A stretch of 64,000 nt of DNA from VAZQ01 sp035293945 (GCA_035293945.1 DATGLV010000034.1:158189-222188), one strand, 5' to 3'. Positions 51,018-59,693 are shown, counted from the stretch's first letter. Numbers and translations are program-made. Notes: a model not told the origin generated them from the letters alone.

Positions 51018-52196
51018 ATGAAGGACGAGGAGAAATGGAAAAGGACAAAACGGATGGCAATCGCAGTAACTACGCTCGGCGCATTGGCGATATCTGGGTC
51101 TACCGCCGTGGCCGATGATGATCCACCGCTCGCGCTCGCCCGCGACGGCTTTTTCTACGTGGGCGGGAAGAACACGAGCGTCAACGGGCACACCTATGTG
51201 GTCGGGCAGATGTATGTGGAGATGCGCATTCCGGAAAAGCAGACACATCCTTTTCCGATCATCATGGTGCACGGCGGCACCCGCACCGGCACGACCTATA
51301 CGGGTACCCCGGATGGCCGCGAGGGGTGGGCGCAATATTTCGCGCGCCGCGGCTACGCGGTCTATGTGGTGGACCAGCCGGGCCGCGGCCGTTCCGGCTA
51401 TTTGACCGAGGCCTATGGCCCACAGACGCTCGCTGACGGCGCGAGCGGGCAGCGCCGTTATCTGCAACAGGAGAAGTTCAATCTCTGGCCGCAGGCGCAC
51501 CTGCACACCCAATGGCCCGGCAACGGGCTGCCGGATGATCCGGTCACGCTGCAGATGACCGGCAGCTATGTGCCGGAGATGAAGGATTTTACCAAAGCGC
51601 AGTTCCTCAATCGCGATGCCTTGGTGGCGCTCATCGACAAGATCGGACCTTCGATCGTTCTGGTGCACAGCCAAGCCGGTGCGTTTGCGTGGCCGGTGGC
51701 GGACGCGCGACCCGAAATGGTGAAGGCGGTGGTCGCGGTCGAGCCGAATGGCCCGCCGGTGCACTCGGTCGAGCTCATCGGCGCGCCCGACTGGTTCAAG
51801 GATGGACCGGTTGCGCTGCCCTATGGGGTCACGGCAGTGCCGCTCACCTATGCGCCCGCCATCAATGACGCCTCCGATCTCCGCTTCGTGCGCGAGGAGA
51901 AGGCCGACGCGCCTGATCTGGTGACCTGCTGGAAGCAGGCGGAGCCGGCGCGACAGCTGCCAAATCTGCAGAAGATGCCCATCATGGTGATGACGTCGGA
52001 AGCCTCCTATCACGCGCCCTACGACCACTGCACCGTCAAGTATCTGCAGCAGGCGGGCGTCAAGCCGACCTGGATCAAGCTTGCGGAGCTCGGCATCAAA
52101 GGCAACAGCCACGTGATGATGCAGGAGAGGAACAGCAAGGAGATTGCGGCCGTGATCTATCAATGGCTCGAGAAGGCACTGCCGGGAGCGCTGTGA
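51018..52196 (+). CDS. exported alpha/beta hydrolase, paralogue 1
   Basis: A 392-residue protein with a signal peptide (hydrophobic residues about 12-32). The alpha/beta-hydrolase core shows MVHGGTRTG (oxyanion region), DGREGWAQYF and YVVDQPGRGRSG, a nucleophile candidate Ser in VHSQAGAF, and a late GNSHVMMQE that could supply His. The ATG at 51018 follows AGGAGGAG closely. It is similar to the next gene over most of its length. The substrate is unknown. Confidence 0.88.
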   Translation: MKDEEKWKRTKRMAIAVTTLGALAISGSTAVADDDPPLALARDGFFYVGGKNTSVNGHTYVVGQMYVEMRIPEKQTHPFPIIMVHGGTRTGTTYTGTPDGREGWAQYFARRGYAVYVVDQPGRGRSGYLTEAYGPQTLADGASGQRRYLQQEKFNLWPQAHLHTQWPGNGLPDDPVTLQMTGSYVPEMKDFTKAQFLNRDALVALIDKIGPSIVLVHSQAGAFAWPVADARPEMVKAVVAVEPNGPPVHSVELIGAPDWFKDGPVALPYGVTAVPLTYAPAINDASDLRFVREEKADAPDLVTCWKQAEPARQLPNLQKMPIMVMTSEASYHAPYDHCTVKYLQQAGVKPTWIKLAELGIKGNSHVMMQERNSKEIAAVIYQWLEKALPGAL

Positions 52197-52212
52197 ACCA
52201 CGGAACGGCTTC

Positions 52213-52262
52213 GTAGGGGCACCCCTCGTGGGTGCCCGGGCGGCCACAAGGGCCGCCCCTAC
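52213..52262. repeat. palindromic element with two GC hairpins, left of hydrolase 2
   Basis: The element begins GTAGGGGC and ends GCCCCTAC. It holds the hairpins GGCACCC/GGGTGCC and GGGCGGCC/GGCCGCCC side by side. The same two hairpins in the opposite order occur at 53322-53405, on the other side of the following gene. Confidence 0.75.
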
Positions 52263-52307
52263 CAATTTGCGTTCAACAACAAAATGACGAAGGAGGCACG
52301 CGTGCCG

Positions 52308-53321
52308 ATGATGAAACGTTTGTTCTGCACATTGGCGGTCGGACTGATGCTTTCAAGCCTACCTGTAGCGGCCCAAGAGCTGCGTGTCGCCCGGCAAGGC
52401 AGCATGGAGGCGGGCGGCAAGACCATTTATTGCGCCACGAATGACGGCGGCGATGCCGCGAGCCAGCGCTGGCCCGCCGGCCACGTGGTGGTCGACAACG
52501 TCTATACGTCCTATCAATACCCCGCGGACCAGCGCTATCCCTATCCGATCCTGTTCAATTCCGGCGGCGGACACACCGCGCGCGTCTACGACACCACGCC
52601 CGATGGCCGCGAAGGCTGGCTCACGCTGTTCCTGCGGCAGGGATTTGCGGTCTATGGGGTCGATCGTCCGAACACCGGCCGCTCGGGCACCGATATCTGC
52701 AAGATCAACGCAGTGAAGCTCGGCCAGGCGCCGGCGAGCGAATTACCGGCGATCAATCGCTACGCCGCGGAATCCTCCTGGGTGACGTTCCGCTGGGGGC
52801 CGAAATACGGCGTGCCCTATCCCAACACCCAATTCCCGCTCGCGTTCGCCGACACCTACTATCCGCAGACGATCAGCACCTATCGGGATCCGGACGAGAC
52901 GCAGAAGTCCGTCGCCGCCTTCGCGGCTCTGATCGACAAGATCGCCGAGCCGGTCATCATCCAGAGCTGGTCATCCTCAGGCCTGCTCGGCTATCTCACC
53001 GCCATCGAGCGGCCGGATCGCGTGAAGGGGATACTCGCGGTCGAAACCTCGGTCACCGCATTCGACATGATCCCGGCGGCAGGGCGCGAGAAGCTGGCAA
53101 AGATTCCGATCTACATCGTGATCGGCGACCACGCCCAGGACCGGGTCGATGCCTCGCGCAAATTCCAGAAGGAGATGGCAGCCATCGGCGGCAATGTCAC
53201 AGTCGATGTGCTTCCCGAAGCCGGCATCTACGGCAATGGCCACACCATGATGCTGGAAAAGAACAACAAGCAGATCATGTTCCGCATGATCGCTTGGCTC
53301 GAGGGAAACGTGTTCAGGTAA
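52308..53321 (+). CDS. exported alpha/beta hydrolase, paralogue 2
   Basis: A 337-residue protein with a signal peptide (residues about 3-20, cleavage near VAAQE). It shares DGREGW, GFAVYGVDRPNTGRSG and a C-terminal GNGHTMMLE with paralogue 1. The nucleophile segment is SWSSSG in place of HSQAG, so the exact catalytic Ser is less clear. AAGGAGG (52290-52296) suits either GTG 52302 or ATG 52308. It is bracketed by palindromic elements. The substrate is unknown. Confidence 0.87.
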   Translation: MMKRLFCTLAVGLMLSSLPVAAQELRVARQGSMEAGGKTIYCATNDGGDAASQRWPAGHVVVDNVYTSYQYPADQRYPYPILFNSGGGHTARVYDTTPDGREGWLTLFLRQGFAVYGVDRPNTGRSGTDICKINAVKLGQAPASELPAINRYAAESSWVTFRWGPKYGVPYPNTQFPLAFADTYYPQTISTYRDPDETQKSVAAFAALIDKIAEPVIIQSWSSSGLLGYLTAIERPDRVKGILAVETSVTAFDMIPAAGREKLAKIPIYIVIGDHAQDRVDASRKFQKEMAAIGGNVTVDVLPEAGIYGNGHTMMLEKNNKQIMFRMIAWLEGNVFR

Positions 53322-53405
53322 GGGCGGCCGTTGTGGCCGCGGCATCCGCGCCGGGCAAACGTTTCCGCCAGCAAGAAGTCGGGCACCCACAAGGGGTGCC
53401 CTACA
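53322..53405. repeat. palindromic element with two GC hairpins, right of hydrolase 2
   Basis: It starts immediately after the stop codon with GGGCGGCC/GGCCGC (53322-53341) and ends with GGGCACCC (53381-53388) pairing GGGTGCCC (53394-53401), then CTAC. The two stems mirror those at 52213-52262. Confidence 0.7.
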
Positions 53406-53462
53406 TTGATTTCATTCAGGAAATTCAAGTTCGAACTCCGAAATCTACGGTAAAATAACACC

Positions 53463-54341
53463 TCAGCGCTGGCAGGCCGGGCAGAAGAAGGTCGAGCGCC
53501 CGCCCTGGACGATGCGCTTGACGATGCCGCCGTCCCGGCGCGGACAGCGTTCGCTCTCCCGGTCGTAGACCGCAAAGTGATGCTGGAACATCCCGAGCTC
53601 GCCATCGGTGCGCTTGTGGTCGCGCAGCGAGGAGCCGCCGGCCTGGATCGCCTCGTTGAGGACATGACGAATCGCCTCGACCAGCGCCTGTGCGCGCTCA
53701 TTTGGCACGCCCGACCGCGTGGCGATTGTGGAGGCGCGGCGCTTGGGCGAGAGTTTTGCGCGCCACAGCGCCTCGCACACATAGATGTTGCCGAGACCCG
53801 CCACCACACGCTGGTCAGAAAGCGCCGCTTTCAGGCTTGTCTTCTTCCCCCCGCAAGCGCGGGCAAGCAGCGCGGCATCGAACTCATCGCCGAGCGGCTC
53901 AGGTCCAAGGGCGCGCAACAGCGGCTCCGCATCGAGCGCTTCGCGGGCAACAAGCTTCATCGAGCCGAACCGGCGCGGATCGTTGAACGAGATGCGGGCA
54001 CCGCTCGACATGTGAAACACCACGTGATCGTGGGTCAAATGCTGATCGTGCTGGTGATGATATTTGCCCGCCCTGCGCTCCGAGCCGTCCTGCGTCACGC
54101 GAAATGATCCCGACATGCCAAGATGAATCAGCAACACTTCGCCGGAGGAAAGATCGACCGTGATGTATTTGGCCCGGCGGCCGAGCCCGCGCACGGTCTT
54201 GCCCTCGAGCCGCGCCACGAAATCCCCCGGCAACGGCCAGCGCAGATCTTGCCGGCGCGCCTCGACGCGCTCAAAGCGCGCCCCGTCCATGACCGGCTCG
54301 AGGCCGCGCTTGACCGTCTCGACTTCGGGGAGCTCGGGCAT
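53463..54341 (-). CDS. mutM: formamidopyrimidine-DNA glycosylase
   Basis: Removes 8-oxoguanine and other oxidised purines. P2 and E3 form the catalytic N-terminus (MPELPEVET), and K58 is in the conserved RRAKYI segment. The length is 292 residues. The C-terminal zinc finger is incomplete: C266 is followed by PRR where a second Cys is expected, though C287-x2-C290 is present. It is divergent from ubiE with a degenerate gene between them. Confidence 0.95.
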   Translation of the reverse strand: MPELPEVETVKRGLEPVMDGARFERVEARRQDLRWPLPGDFVARLEGKTVRGLGRRAKYITVDLSSGEVLLIHLGMSGSFRVTQDGSERRAGKYHHQHDQHLTHDHVVFHMSSGARISFNDPRRFGSMKLVAREALDAEPLLRALGPEPLGDEFDAALLARACGGKKTSLKAALSDQRVVAGLGNIYVCEALWRAKLSPKRRASTIATRSGVPNERAQALVEAIRHVLNEAIQAGGSSLRDHKRTDGELGMFQHHFAVYDRESERCPRRDGGIVKRIVQGGRSTFFCPACQR

Positions 54342-54356
54342 CTCGGATTGCGTTCG

Positions 54357-54486
54357 TCAGGCTTGTTTGGTCCGCTCGCCAAACGTGATGCGATTATTGA
54401 ACGGATCCGTCACCGTCAATTCCGTCATGCCCCATTCCTGCTCAATAGATGCGGAAGATCGGCACCGCGCGCTGCAATTCGATCAT
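54357..54486 (-). pseudogene. remnant of a glyoxalase/bleomycin-resistance-type (VOC) gene
   Basis: On the minus strand, ATG at 54486 begins MIELQRAVPIFRIY, then meets TGA. In another frame, from about 54448, EQEWGMTELTVTDPFNNRITFGE leads to a stop at 54357. The two pieces are the first and last parts of a VOC protein of about 120 residues, joined with an internal loss of roughly 80 codons and a frame change. It is too short to work. Confidence 0.65.
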
Positions 54487-54581
54487 TCCGTTCACCTTGA
54501 GGTGCGATGTCGGAAACGGCAGGTCCGGCCTTTCTAGCGTAGCGACGGCGAGCGCGCTATCGTAAGCAGAGAAGGTCGAGT

Positions 54582-55340
54582 ATGACGGACGCCATGGAAA
54601 AGCAGGCTGATTTCGGCTTCCGGCGGGTTCCGCTTGCGCACAAGCAGGGCCTGGTCGACGACGTGTTCCATAGCGTCGCCAACCGCTACGACCTCATGAA
54701 CGATTTGATGTCGGGCGGGCTGCACCGCGCCTGGAAGCAGGCGCTGGTCGCAGCCGCAAACCCGCCCAGAGACCGGCCGTTCGCGCTGCTCGATGTCGCC
54801 GGCGGCACCGGCGATGTGGCGTTCCGCCTCAAGGCCGCGGGCGGCCCCGCGACCTCCGCCACCGTGATGGACATCAATCCCGATATGCTGGCGGTCGGCC
54901 GCGCGCGCGCCGCCGCGCGCGGCCTTGAGGGGATCGGATTTGTAGAGGGCAATGCTGAAGCGCTACCGTTTCCCGACCGCTCGTTTGATGCGGTGACGAT
55001 CGCATTCGGCATTCGCAATGTGCCGCGCATTCCTGCGGCGCTGTCCGAAGCGCGGCGCGTGCTCAAGCTTGGCGGGCGCTTTCTTTGCCTCGAGTTTTCG
55101 GCCGTCGACGTGCCGGGGCTGGATGCGCTCTACGATCTCTACTCGTTCAATGTCATCCCGCTCATCGGCCGCCTGGTGACGGGCAACGGCGAAGCCTACC
55201 GGTATCTGGTCGAATCAATCCGCCGCTTTCCGCCACCGGAGCACTTTGCCGGCATGCTGCGGCAGGCGGGATTTGCTCGCGTCTCCTTCTCAGCCCTGAC
55301 CGGCGGCATCGTCGCCCTGCATTCCGGCTGGCGCTTGTGA
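54582..55340 (+). CDS. ubiE: ubiquinone/menaquinone C-methyltransferase
   Basis: A 252-residue SAM-dependent C-methylase of quinone synthesis. [13 protein letters not shown] is motif I, and [28 protein letters not shown] covers the later motifs. [24 protein letters not shown] is the family's N-terminal signature. The stop overlaps the ubiB start (GTGA), so the two are co-translated. Confidence 0.96.
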   Translation: MTDAMEKQADFGFRRVPLAHKQGLVDDVFHSVANRYDLMNDLMSGGLHRAWKQALVAAANPPRDRPFALLDVAGGTGDVAFRLKAAGGPATSATVMDINPDMLAVGRARAAARGLEGIGFVEGNAEALPFPDRSFDAVTIAFGIRNVPRIPAALSEARRVLKLGGRFLCLEFSAVDVPGLDALYDLYSFNVIPLIGRLVTGNGEAYRYLVESIRRFPPPEHFAGMLRQAGFARVSFSALTGGIVALHSGWRL

Positions 55341-56911
55341 TCGTCGCGGTCGCCCACCTCACGCGGCTCGCGCGTGCCGGGCTCGTGTTTGCACGCGAGG
55401 GCGTTTTCGCCCTGATCGATCCGGCGCCGTTGCCGGTGCCGGCGCGTTGGGTGCTTGCGGCCGCGCGCTTGATCGAACGACCGGCCAGCACCATCGCGGC
55501 GAACCGGCTGGCCGCAGCGCTGACCCAGCTCGGTCCCACCTATGTGAAGCTCGGGCAGTTCCTGGCGACGCGCCCGGACGTGGTCGGGATCGCGCTCGCC
55601 CGCGATCTTGAATCCCTGCAGGACAAGATGGCGCCGTTTCCGCAAGGCGAGGCCGAGCGGATCGTGGCAACGGCATTCGAGCGTCCGTTGCCGCAGACTT
55701 TTGCGGCCTTCGGAGGAGCCGTCGCAGCCGCATCGATCGCGCAAGTTCATCGCGCCGAGGTCATCGGGCCCGGCGGGACCGCCATGGCGGTCGCCGTGAA
55801 GGTGCTGCGCCCGGGCATCGAGCACCGATGCAGGGTCGATCTCGAAGCTTTCGCGTTCGCGGCAAGGCATGCCGAAAATCTTTCGGCGGAGGCGCGACGG
55901 CTGCGCCTGATCGAGGTGGTGGACACGCTGCGCCGCTCGGTCGCGATCGAGATGGATCTCCGGCTCGAGGCGGCAGCCCTCTCGGAGATGGCGGAGAACA
56001 CCAAGGATGATCCTGATTTCCGCGTGCCTGCCGTCGACTGGAACCGCACCGCGCGCGACGTGCTGACGCTCGAGTGGGTGGACGGCACGCCCTTGTCGGA
56101 TCGCGCGCAGCTCGAAGCGAAGGGCTTCGACCTCAAGGATCTCGGCCGCGCCGTGATCCAGACCTTCCTCCGCCATGCGCTGCGCGACGGCTATTTCCAC
56201 GCCGATATGCATCCCGGCAATCTGTTCGTGGATGCGGAGCGGCGGCTTGTTGCGGTCGATTTCGGCATCATGGGCCGGCTCGGGCGCAAGGAGCGGCGTT
56301 TCCTTGCAGAGATCCTCTACGGCTTCATCACCCGCGACTATCGCCGCACCGCCGAGGTGCATTTCGAGGCCGGCTATGTACCGGCGCACCACTCGGTCGA
56401 CAGCTTTGCGCAGGCGATCCGTGCCATCGGCGAGCCGATTCACAATCGCACGGCCGAGGACATCTCGATGGCCAAGCTGTTGATGCTGCTGTTCGAGGTG
56501 ACCGGCCTGTTCGACATGCGCACGCGGCCTGAGCTGCTGTTGTTGCAGAAGACCATGGTGGTGGTGGAGGGCGTGGCGCGCGGGCTAGATCCCAAGCTCG
56601 ATATGTGGACGGTGTCAGAGCCGGTGGTGCGGGAATGGATCGAGCGGCACCTCGGGCCTGTTGGCCGGATCGAAGGCGCCGGCGAGGGAGCACGCGAGGT
56701 CGCCCGCTTCCTTGGCGGCGTGCCTGAGCTCTTGGGACGCGGCGCGGCGCTTCTCGAGCAGCTTGATGCGATCACGCGCAATGGCCTGATGCTGGCGCCC
56801 GACACCGTGGCGGCGATCGGCCGCGCCGAGGCGCGGCGCAACCGCTGGATCGCAGCGGCCCTGTGGCTGATCGCCCTGCTGCTTTTGCTTCTGTTGCTGC
56901 GCGGCCGGTAG
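55337..56911 (+). CDS. ubiB: ubiquinone biosynthesis regulatory protein kinase UbiB
   Basis: ADCK/UbiB atypical kinase-like ATPase for quinone synthesis. The KxGQ motif is K71-L-G-Q74 in [13 protein letters not shown], followed by a lipid-kinase-like core with FHADMHPGN and VDFGIMG. A C-terminal hydrophobic segment, about 20 residues, anchors it in the inner membrane. The start is the GTG at 55337 overlapping the ubiE stop. The frame is open to 55085 but without reason. The length is 524. Confidence 0.94.
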   Translation: MIVAVAHLTRLARAGLVFAREGVFALIDPAPLPVPARWVLAAARLIERPASTIAANRLAAALTQLGPTYVKLGQFLATRPDVVGIALARDLESLQDKMAPFPQGEAERIVATAFERPLPQTFAAFGGAVAAASIAQVHRAEVIGPGGTAMAVAVKVLRPGIEHRCRVDLEAFAFAARHAENLSAEARRLRLIEVVDTLRRSVAIEMDLRLEAAALSEMAENTKDDPDFRVPAVDWNRTARDVLTLEWVDGTPLSDRAQLEAKGFDLKDLGRAVIQTFLRHALRDGYFHADMHPGNLFVDAERRLVAVDFGIMGRLGRKERRFLAEILYGFITRDYRRTAEVHFEAGYVPAHHSVDSFAQAIRAIGEPIHNRTAEDISMAKLLMLLFEVTGLFDMRTRPELLLLQKTMVVVEGVARGLDPKLDMWTVSEPVVREWIERHLGPVGRIEGAGEGAREVARFLGGVPELLGRGAALLEQLDAITRNGLMLAPDTVAAIGRAEARRNRWIAAALWLIALLLLLLLLRGR

Positions 56912-56951
56912 GACGCGATCTTACCGAACGTGTAAACCATCATGCCGGCTT

Positions 56952-56995
56952 GATTTCTCCTGAAACAAAGCGCATGTTTTGTTTCAAGTGAAATC
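56952..56995 (+). promoter_or_regulatory. 44-bp dyad operator of the RES/Xre toxin-antitoxin pair
   Basis: GATTTCTCCTGAAACAAA (56952-56969) and TTTGTTTCAAGTGAAATC (56978-56995) are inverted at 16 of 18 positions with an 8-bp centre. The right arm ends 10 bp before the antitoxin ATG. This is the placing expected for autoregulation by the antitoxin or its complex. Confidence 0.7.
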
Positions 56996-57005
56996 GGAGC
57001 CGTCC

Positions 57006-57380
57006 ATGCGCCCGCAGCCGAGCCGAGATCCCGTTCCCTCCGATTCTTCGATCGTGATCAAGGCGTTGGTCAGGGCCGCTGATCGCCTCGACGTTCCCAA
57101 TAAGACCGTCGCCAAGATCATAGGGGTGTCAGAGGCATCGTTTTCCCGAATGCGCAGGGGAGATTACCTGCTGGAGGGCAAACCCCTGGAGCTCGCCGTC
57201 ATGTTCGTCCGCCTTTACCGGTCGCTCGACGCCGTCGGCGGCGGCGACGACACCGTGGCAAGAGCTTGGCTCAGAAATACGAATACAGCGCTGAAGGATT
57301 ATCCGATCGACCTCATTCAGACCGTCGCCGGCCTCACCGATGTCATCCAGTATTTGGACGCGCGCCGAGCTGTCAGCTAA
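57006..57380 (+). CDS. MbcA/ParS/Xre-type antitoxin
   Basis: A 124-residue protein with an N-terminal Xre-like HTH (KTVAKIIGVSEASFSRMRRG) and a C-terminal antitoxin (DUF2384) domain with AWLRNTNTALKDYPIDLI, the segment that plugs the RES active site in known complexes. The start ATG at 57006 has CGGAG upstream. It overlaps the toxin gene by 41 bp. This pair sits between ubiB and coaBC, which adjoin in related genomes. Confidence 0.9.
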   Translation: MRPQPSRDPVPSDSSIVIKALVRAADRLDVPNKTVAKIIGVSEASFSRMRRGDYLLEGKPLELAVMFVRLYRSLDAVGGGDDTVARAWLRNTNTALKDYPIDLIQTVAGLTDVIQYLDARRAVS

Positions 57381-58104
57381 CAAGCGCGCGGCCGCGGGGA
57401 GGTGCTGGCGGCTGGTCGAAGCACAACACCTCGTTTCGACCGCCAAGCTGACAGACAGTGACCAAGAGCAAGAACGGCTGGAAATCCTGCTCGAGGAGAG
57501 CAAGCCCTCTATCCCTGAGGAATGCAGGTCGCTCAATTATCTGCTGTTCACGCCGTTCCGGTACGGCGCACCTTACCCGCATGGGTCGAGATTTCGCCGC
57601 CGTGGGAGCACGCTTGGGGTGTTCTATGCGGCCGAGTTGCCGCTGACGGCCGCTATCGAGATCACCTTTCATCGTTTGTTGTTCTTTGCGGAATCGCCTG
57701 CGACCCCCTGGCCCTCAAACCCAGGAGAGTACACGGCCTTCGCGGTCGATTACGCGGCCGCATCGATCGACTTCATGGCCGCGCCTTTCGACGCGCATGA
57801 GGCAACCTGGGCGCACAAGACCGACTATGCGATGTGCCAGGGACTGGCAGATGATTGCCGCAGCGAAAACATCGATCTCATCAAGTACAGATCAGCGAGA
57901 TGCCTCGACCGGGCGACCAATGTTGCAATCCTGCGCTGTCGGGCGTTTGCGCACCCTGATGTCCGGGACCGGCAGACATGGCGGATTCATCTCAGCAATA
58001 GCGGGGCACGCGTGATCTGCGAATTTCCCAAGCAGGTTCTGAATTTTGCTCGGGAGGTTTTCGCCACTGATCCCCGATTGGCCGGCATGGACTGGGATCG
58101 GTAG
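57340..58104 (+). CDS. RES-domain toxin (NAD+-degrading type)
   Basis: A 254-residue RES protein. FRYGAPYPHGSRFRR and FYAAELPLTAAIEITFHR contain the Arg and Glu of the R-E-S signature, and a later conserved Ser lies in the NSGARV area. Characterised relatives (MbcT, ParT, Res) degrade or transfer NAD+. The N-terminus SIWTRAEL fits the family, and the ATG at 57340 lies inside the antitoxin end. The 254-residue length suggests an intact toxin. Confidence 0.9.
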   Translation: MSSSIWTRAELSANKRAAAGRCWRLVEAQHLVSTAKLTDSDQEQERLEILLEESKPSIPEECRSLNYLLFTPFRYGAPYPHGSRFRRRGSTLGVFYAAELPLTAAIEITFHRLLFFAESPATPWPSNPGEYTAFAVDYAAASIDFMAAPFDAHEATWAHKTDYAMCQGLADDCRSENIDLIKYRSARCLDRATNVAILRCRAFAHPDVRDRQTWRIHLSNSGARVICEFPKQVLNFAREVFATDPRLAGMDWDR

Positions 58105-58170
58105 TCGGACGAGGAAAAGCTCCGACTTTGACGGCTACCCGGCCAGCAAGGCGTGGGCACATTGATTGCG

Positions 58171-58199
58171 TTGATTGCAATGCAATCATCCGCTATCGT
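58171..58199 (+). promoter_or_regulatory. promoter with overlapping 17-bp palindrome ahead of coaBC
   Basis: TTGATT (58171-58176) and TATCGT (58194-58199) are 17 bp apart, a moderate sigma-70 fit. The palindrome TGATTGCA-A-TGCAATCA (58172-58188) overlaps the -35 and spacer. It lies 39 bp before the coaBC ATG. The position suits a repressor site. Confidence 0.6.
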
Positions 58200-58227
58200 G
58201 GTCGGATCCGGGGAAGCGGCGAACCAT

Positions 58228-59649
58228 ATGGCCAGCATCACCATTCGCGGGCTCGATGACGCGCTCAAGCGTCGCTTGAGGCTACGCGCGGCGCGCAGCG
58301 GCCGCTCGATGGAGGACGAGGTCCGCACCATTCTGGGCGAGGCCGCGAATGCGGATGCGCCCCCTCAGGAGCGCCTTCCCGCCCCACGGCAAGCCGATGC
58401 CATCACCCGCGTACCCGCCGAGGAAGAGCATCCGCGCATCCTGCTTATCATCGGGGGCGGCATCGCGGCCTATAAGTCCCTCGATCTCATCCGCCGGCTG
58501 AAGGAGCGCGGCGCTGCCGTGCGCTGCATCCTGACCGCGGCGGCGCAGGAGTTCATAACGCCGCTGTCGGCCGGCGCGCTTTCCGGTGAACGCGTATTCA
58601 CAGACCTGTTCGATCGCGACAGCGAGTTCGATGTCGGACATATTCGCCTTGCGCGCGCGGCGGATCTCGTGATCGTTGCGCCCGCAACTGCCGACCTGAT
58701 GGCCAAGATGGCGGGCGGCCATGCGGACGATCTCGCCGGCGCAGTGCTGCTGGCGACCGGAGCCCCTATCCTGGTCGCTCCGGCCATGAACCCGCACATG
58801 TGGGCCCATGCGGCGACGGCCCGCAATCTCGCACAGCTGACGGCCGACGGGATCAAGGTCGTCGGTCCGGGCACGGGCGAAATGGCGGAGCGCGGCGAAG
58901 CCGGCCTCGGCCGCATGGCCGAAGTGGAAGAGATTCTGGCGGCGGCCGAAGCATTGCTGGCGGAGCGCAGTGCAGAGCCCGCCGGCCAGCCTCTGCGTGG
59001 CGTGAGCATCCTTGTGACATCCGGACCCACCCACGAGCCGATTGATCCGGTGCGCTATATCGCCAACCGCTCCTCCGGCAAGCAGGGCCACGCGATCGCA
59101 GCAGCCGCAGCCAGAGCCGGCGCCGCGGTGACGCTGGTTTCCGGGCCGGTCAACATCGCGGATCCGCGCGGCGTGAAGGTGGTGCGGGTCGAGACCGCAC
59201 GCGAGATGCTGCGCGCGGTCGAAGACGCGCTGCCGGTCGACTGCGCGGTCTTTGCGGCTGCGGTCGCCGACTGGCGCGCGGCTGAAATCGGGAAGCAGAA
59301 GATCAAGAAGGCGAAGGGCGCACCCACAGAGCTGGCGCTGACGGAAAATCCCGACCTGTTGGCGACCATCGCTCACCTCGAAGCTGGGCGTCCGCGCCTG
59401 GTGGTCGGCTTTGCGGCCGAGACCGAAAGGGTGATCGACAACGCGCGGGAGAAGCTTGCGCGCAAAGGCTGCGATTGGATCCTCGCCAATGATGTATCGT
59501 CCGCCACCGGAATCATGGGTGGCGAGCAAAACCATGTGCATCTCATCTCGAAGGCCGGAGTCGAGTCGTGGCCGATGCAATCCAAGGACGCGGTCGCCGC
59601 CACACTCGTGGCCCGCATCGCCGCGACGCTCGCTCGACCGAAATCATGA
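58228..59649 (+). CDS. coaBC: CoaBC with N-terminal ribbon-helix-helix (FitA-like) domain
   Basis: A 473-residue protein. Residues 1-40 (ASITIRGLDD, then RLRLRAARSGRSMEDEVR) are a FitA-type ribbon-helix-helix antitoxin domain. A linker of about 28 residues leads to CoaC from residue 70 (RILLIIGGGIAAYKS), with the active-site His in VGHI and PAMNPHMW. CoaB follows (about 258-473), with NRSSGKQGHAIA and KIKKAKG. The enzyme makes 4'-phosphopantetheine from phosphopantothenate and cysteine. The flap reads GEMAERGEAG without the Cys used in E. coli. A GTG at 58153 is a less likely start. Confidence 0.92.
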   Translation: MASITIRGLDDALKRRLRLRAARSGRSMEDEVRTILGEAANADAPPQERLPAPRQADAITRVPAEEEHPRILLIIGGGIAAYKSLDLIRRLKERGAAVRCILTAAAQEFITPLSAGALSGERVFTDLFDRDSEFDVGHIRLARAADLVIVAPATADLMAKMAGGHADDLAGAVLLATGAPILVAPAMNPHMWAHAATARNLAQLTADGIKVVGPGTGEMAERGEAGLGRMAEVEEILAAAEALLAERSAEPAGQPLRGVSILVTSGPTHEPIDPVRYIANRSSGKQGHAIAAAAARAGAAVTLVSGPVNIADPRGVKVVRVETAREMLRAVEDALPVDCAVFAAAVADWRAAEIGKQKIKKAKGAPTELALTENPDLLATIAHLEAGRPRLVVGFAAETERVIDNAREKLARKGCDWILANDVSSATGIMGGEQNHVHLISKAGVESWPMQSKDAVAATLVARIAATLARPKS

Positions 59650-59693
59650 GCGGCCGCGACCTTGAATCGTGGCATGGACAGTGACATGGACAG

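Noticed and set aside
53410..53458. Third copy of the GGAACTTCAAATC palindrome near the mutM end (AGGAAATTCAAGTTCG)
   Set aside because: Only a partial match to one arm, without the pairing arm or flank, so it is within chance similarity.
55196..56443. 415-codon minus-strand frame opposite ubiB
   Set aside because: Shadow of ubiB. No signal for expression.
58282..59580. 432-codon minus-strand frame opposite coaBC
   Set aside because: Shadow of coaBC with low-complexity His/Arg-rich translation and no ribosome-binding site.
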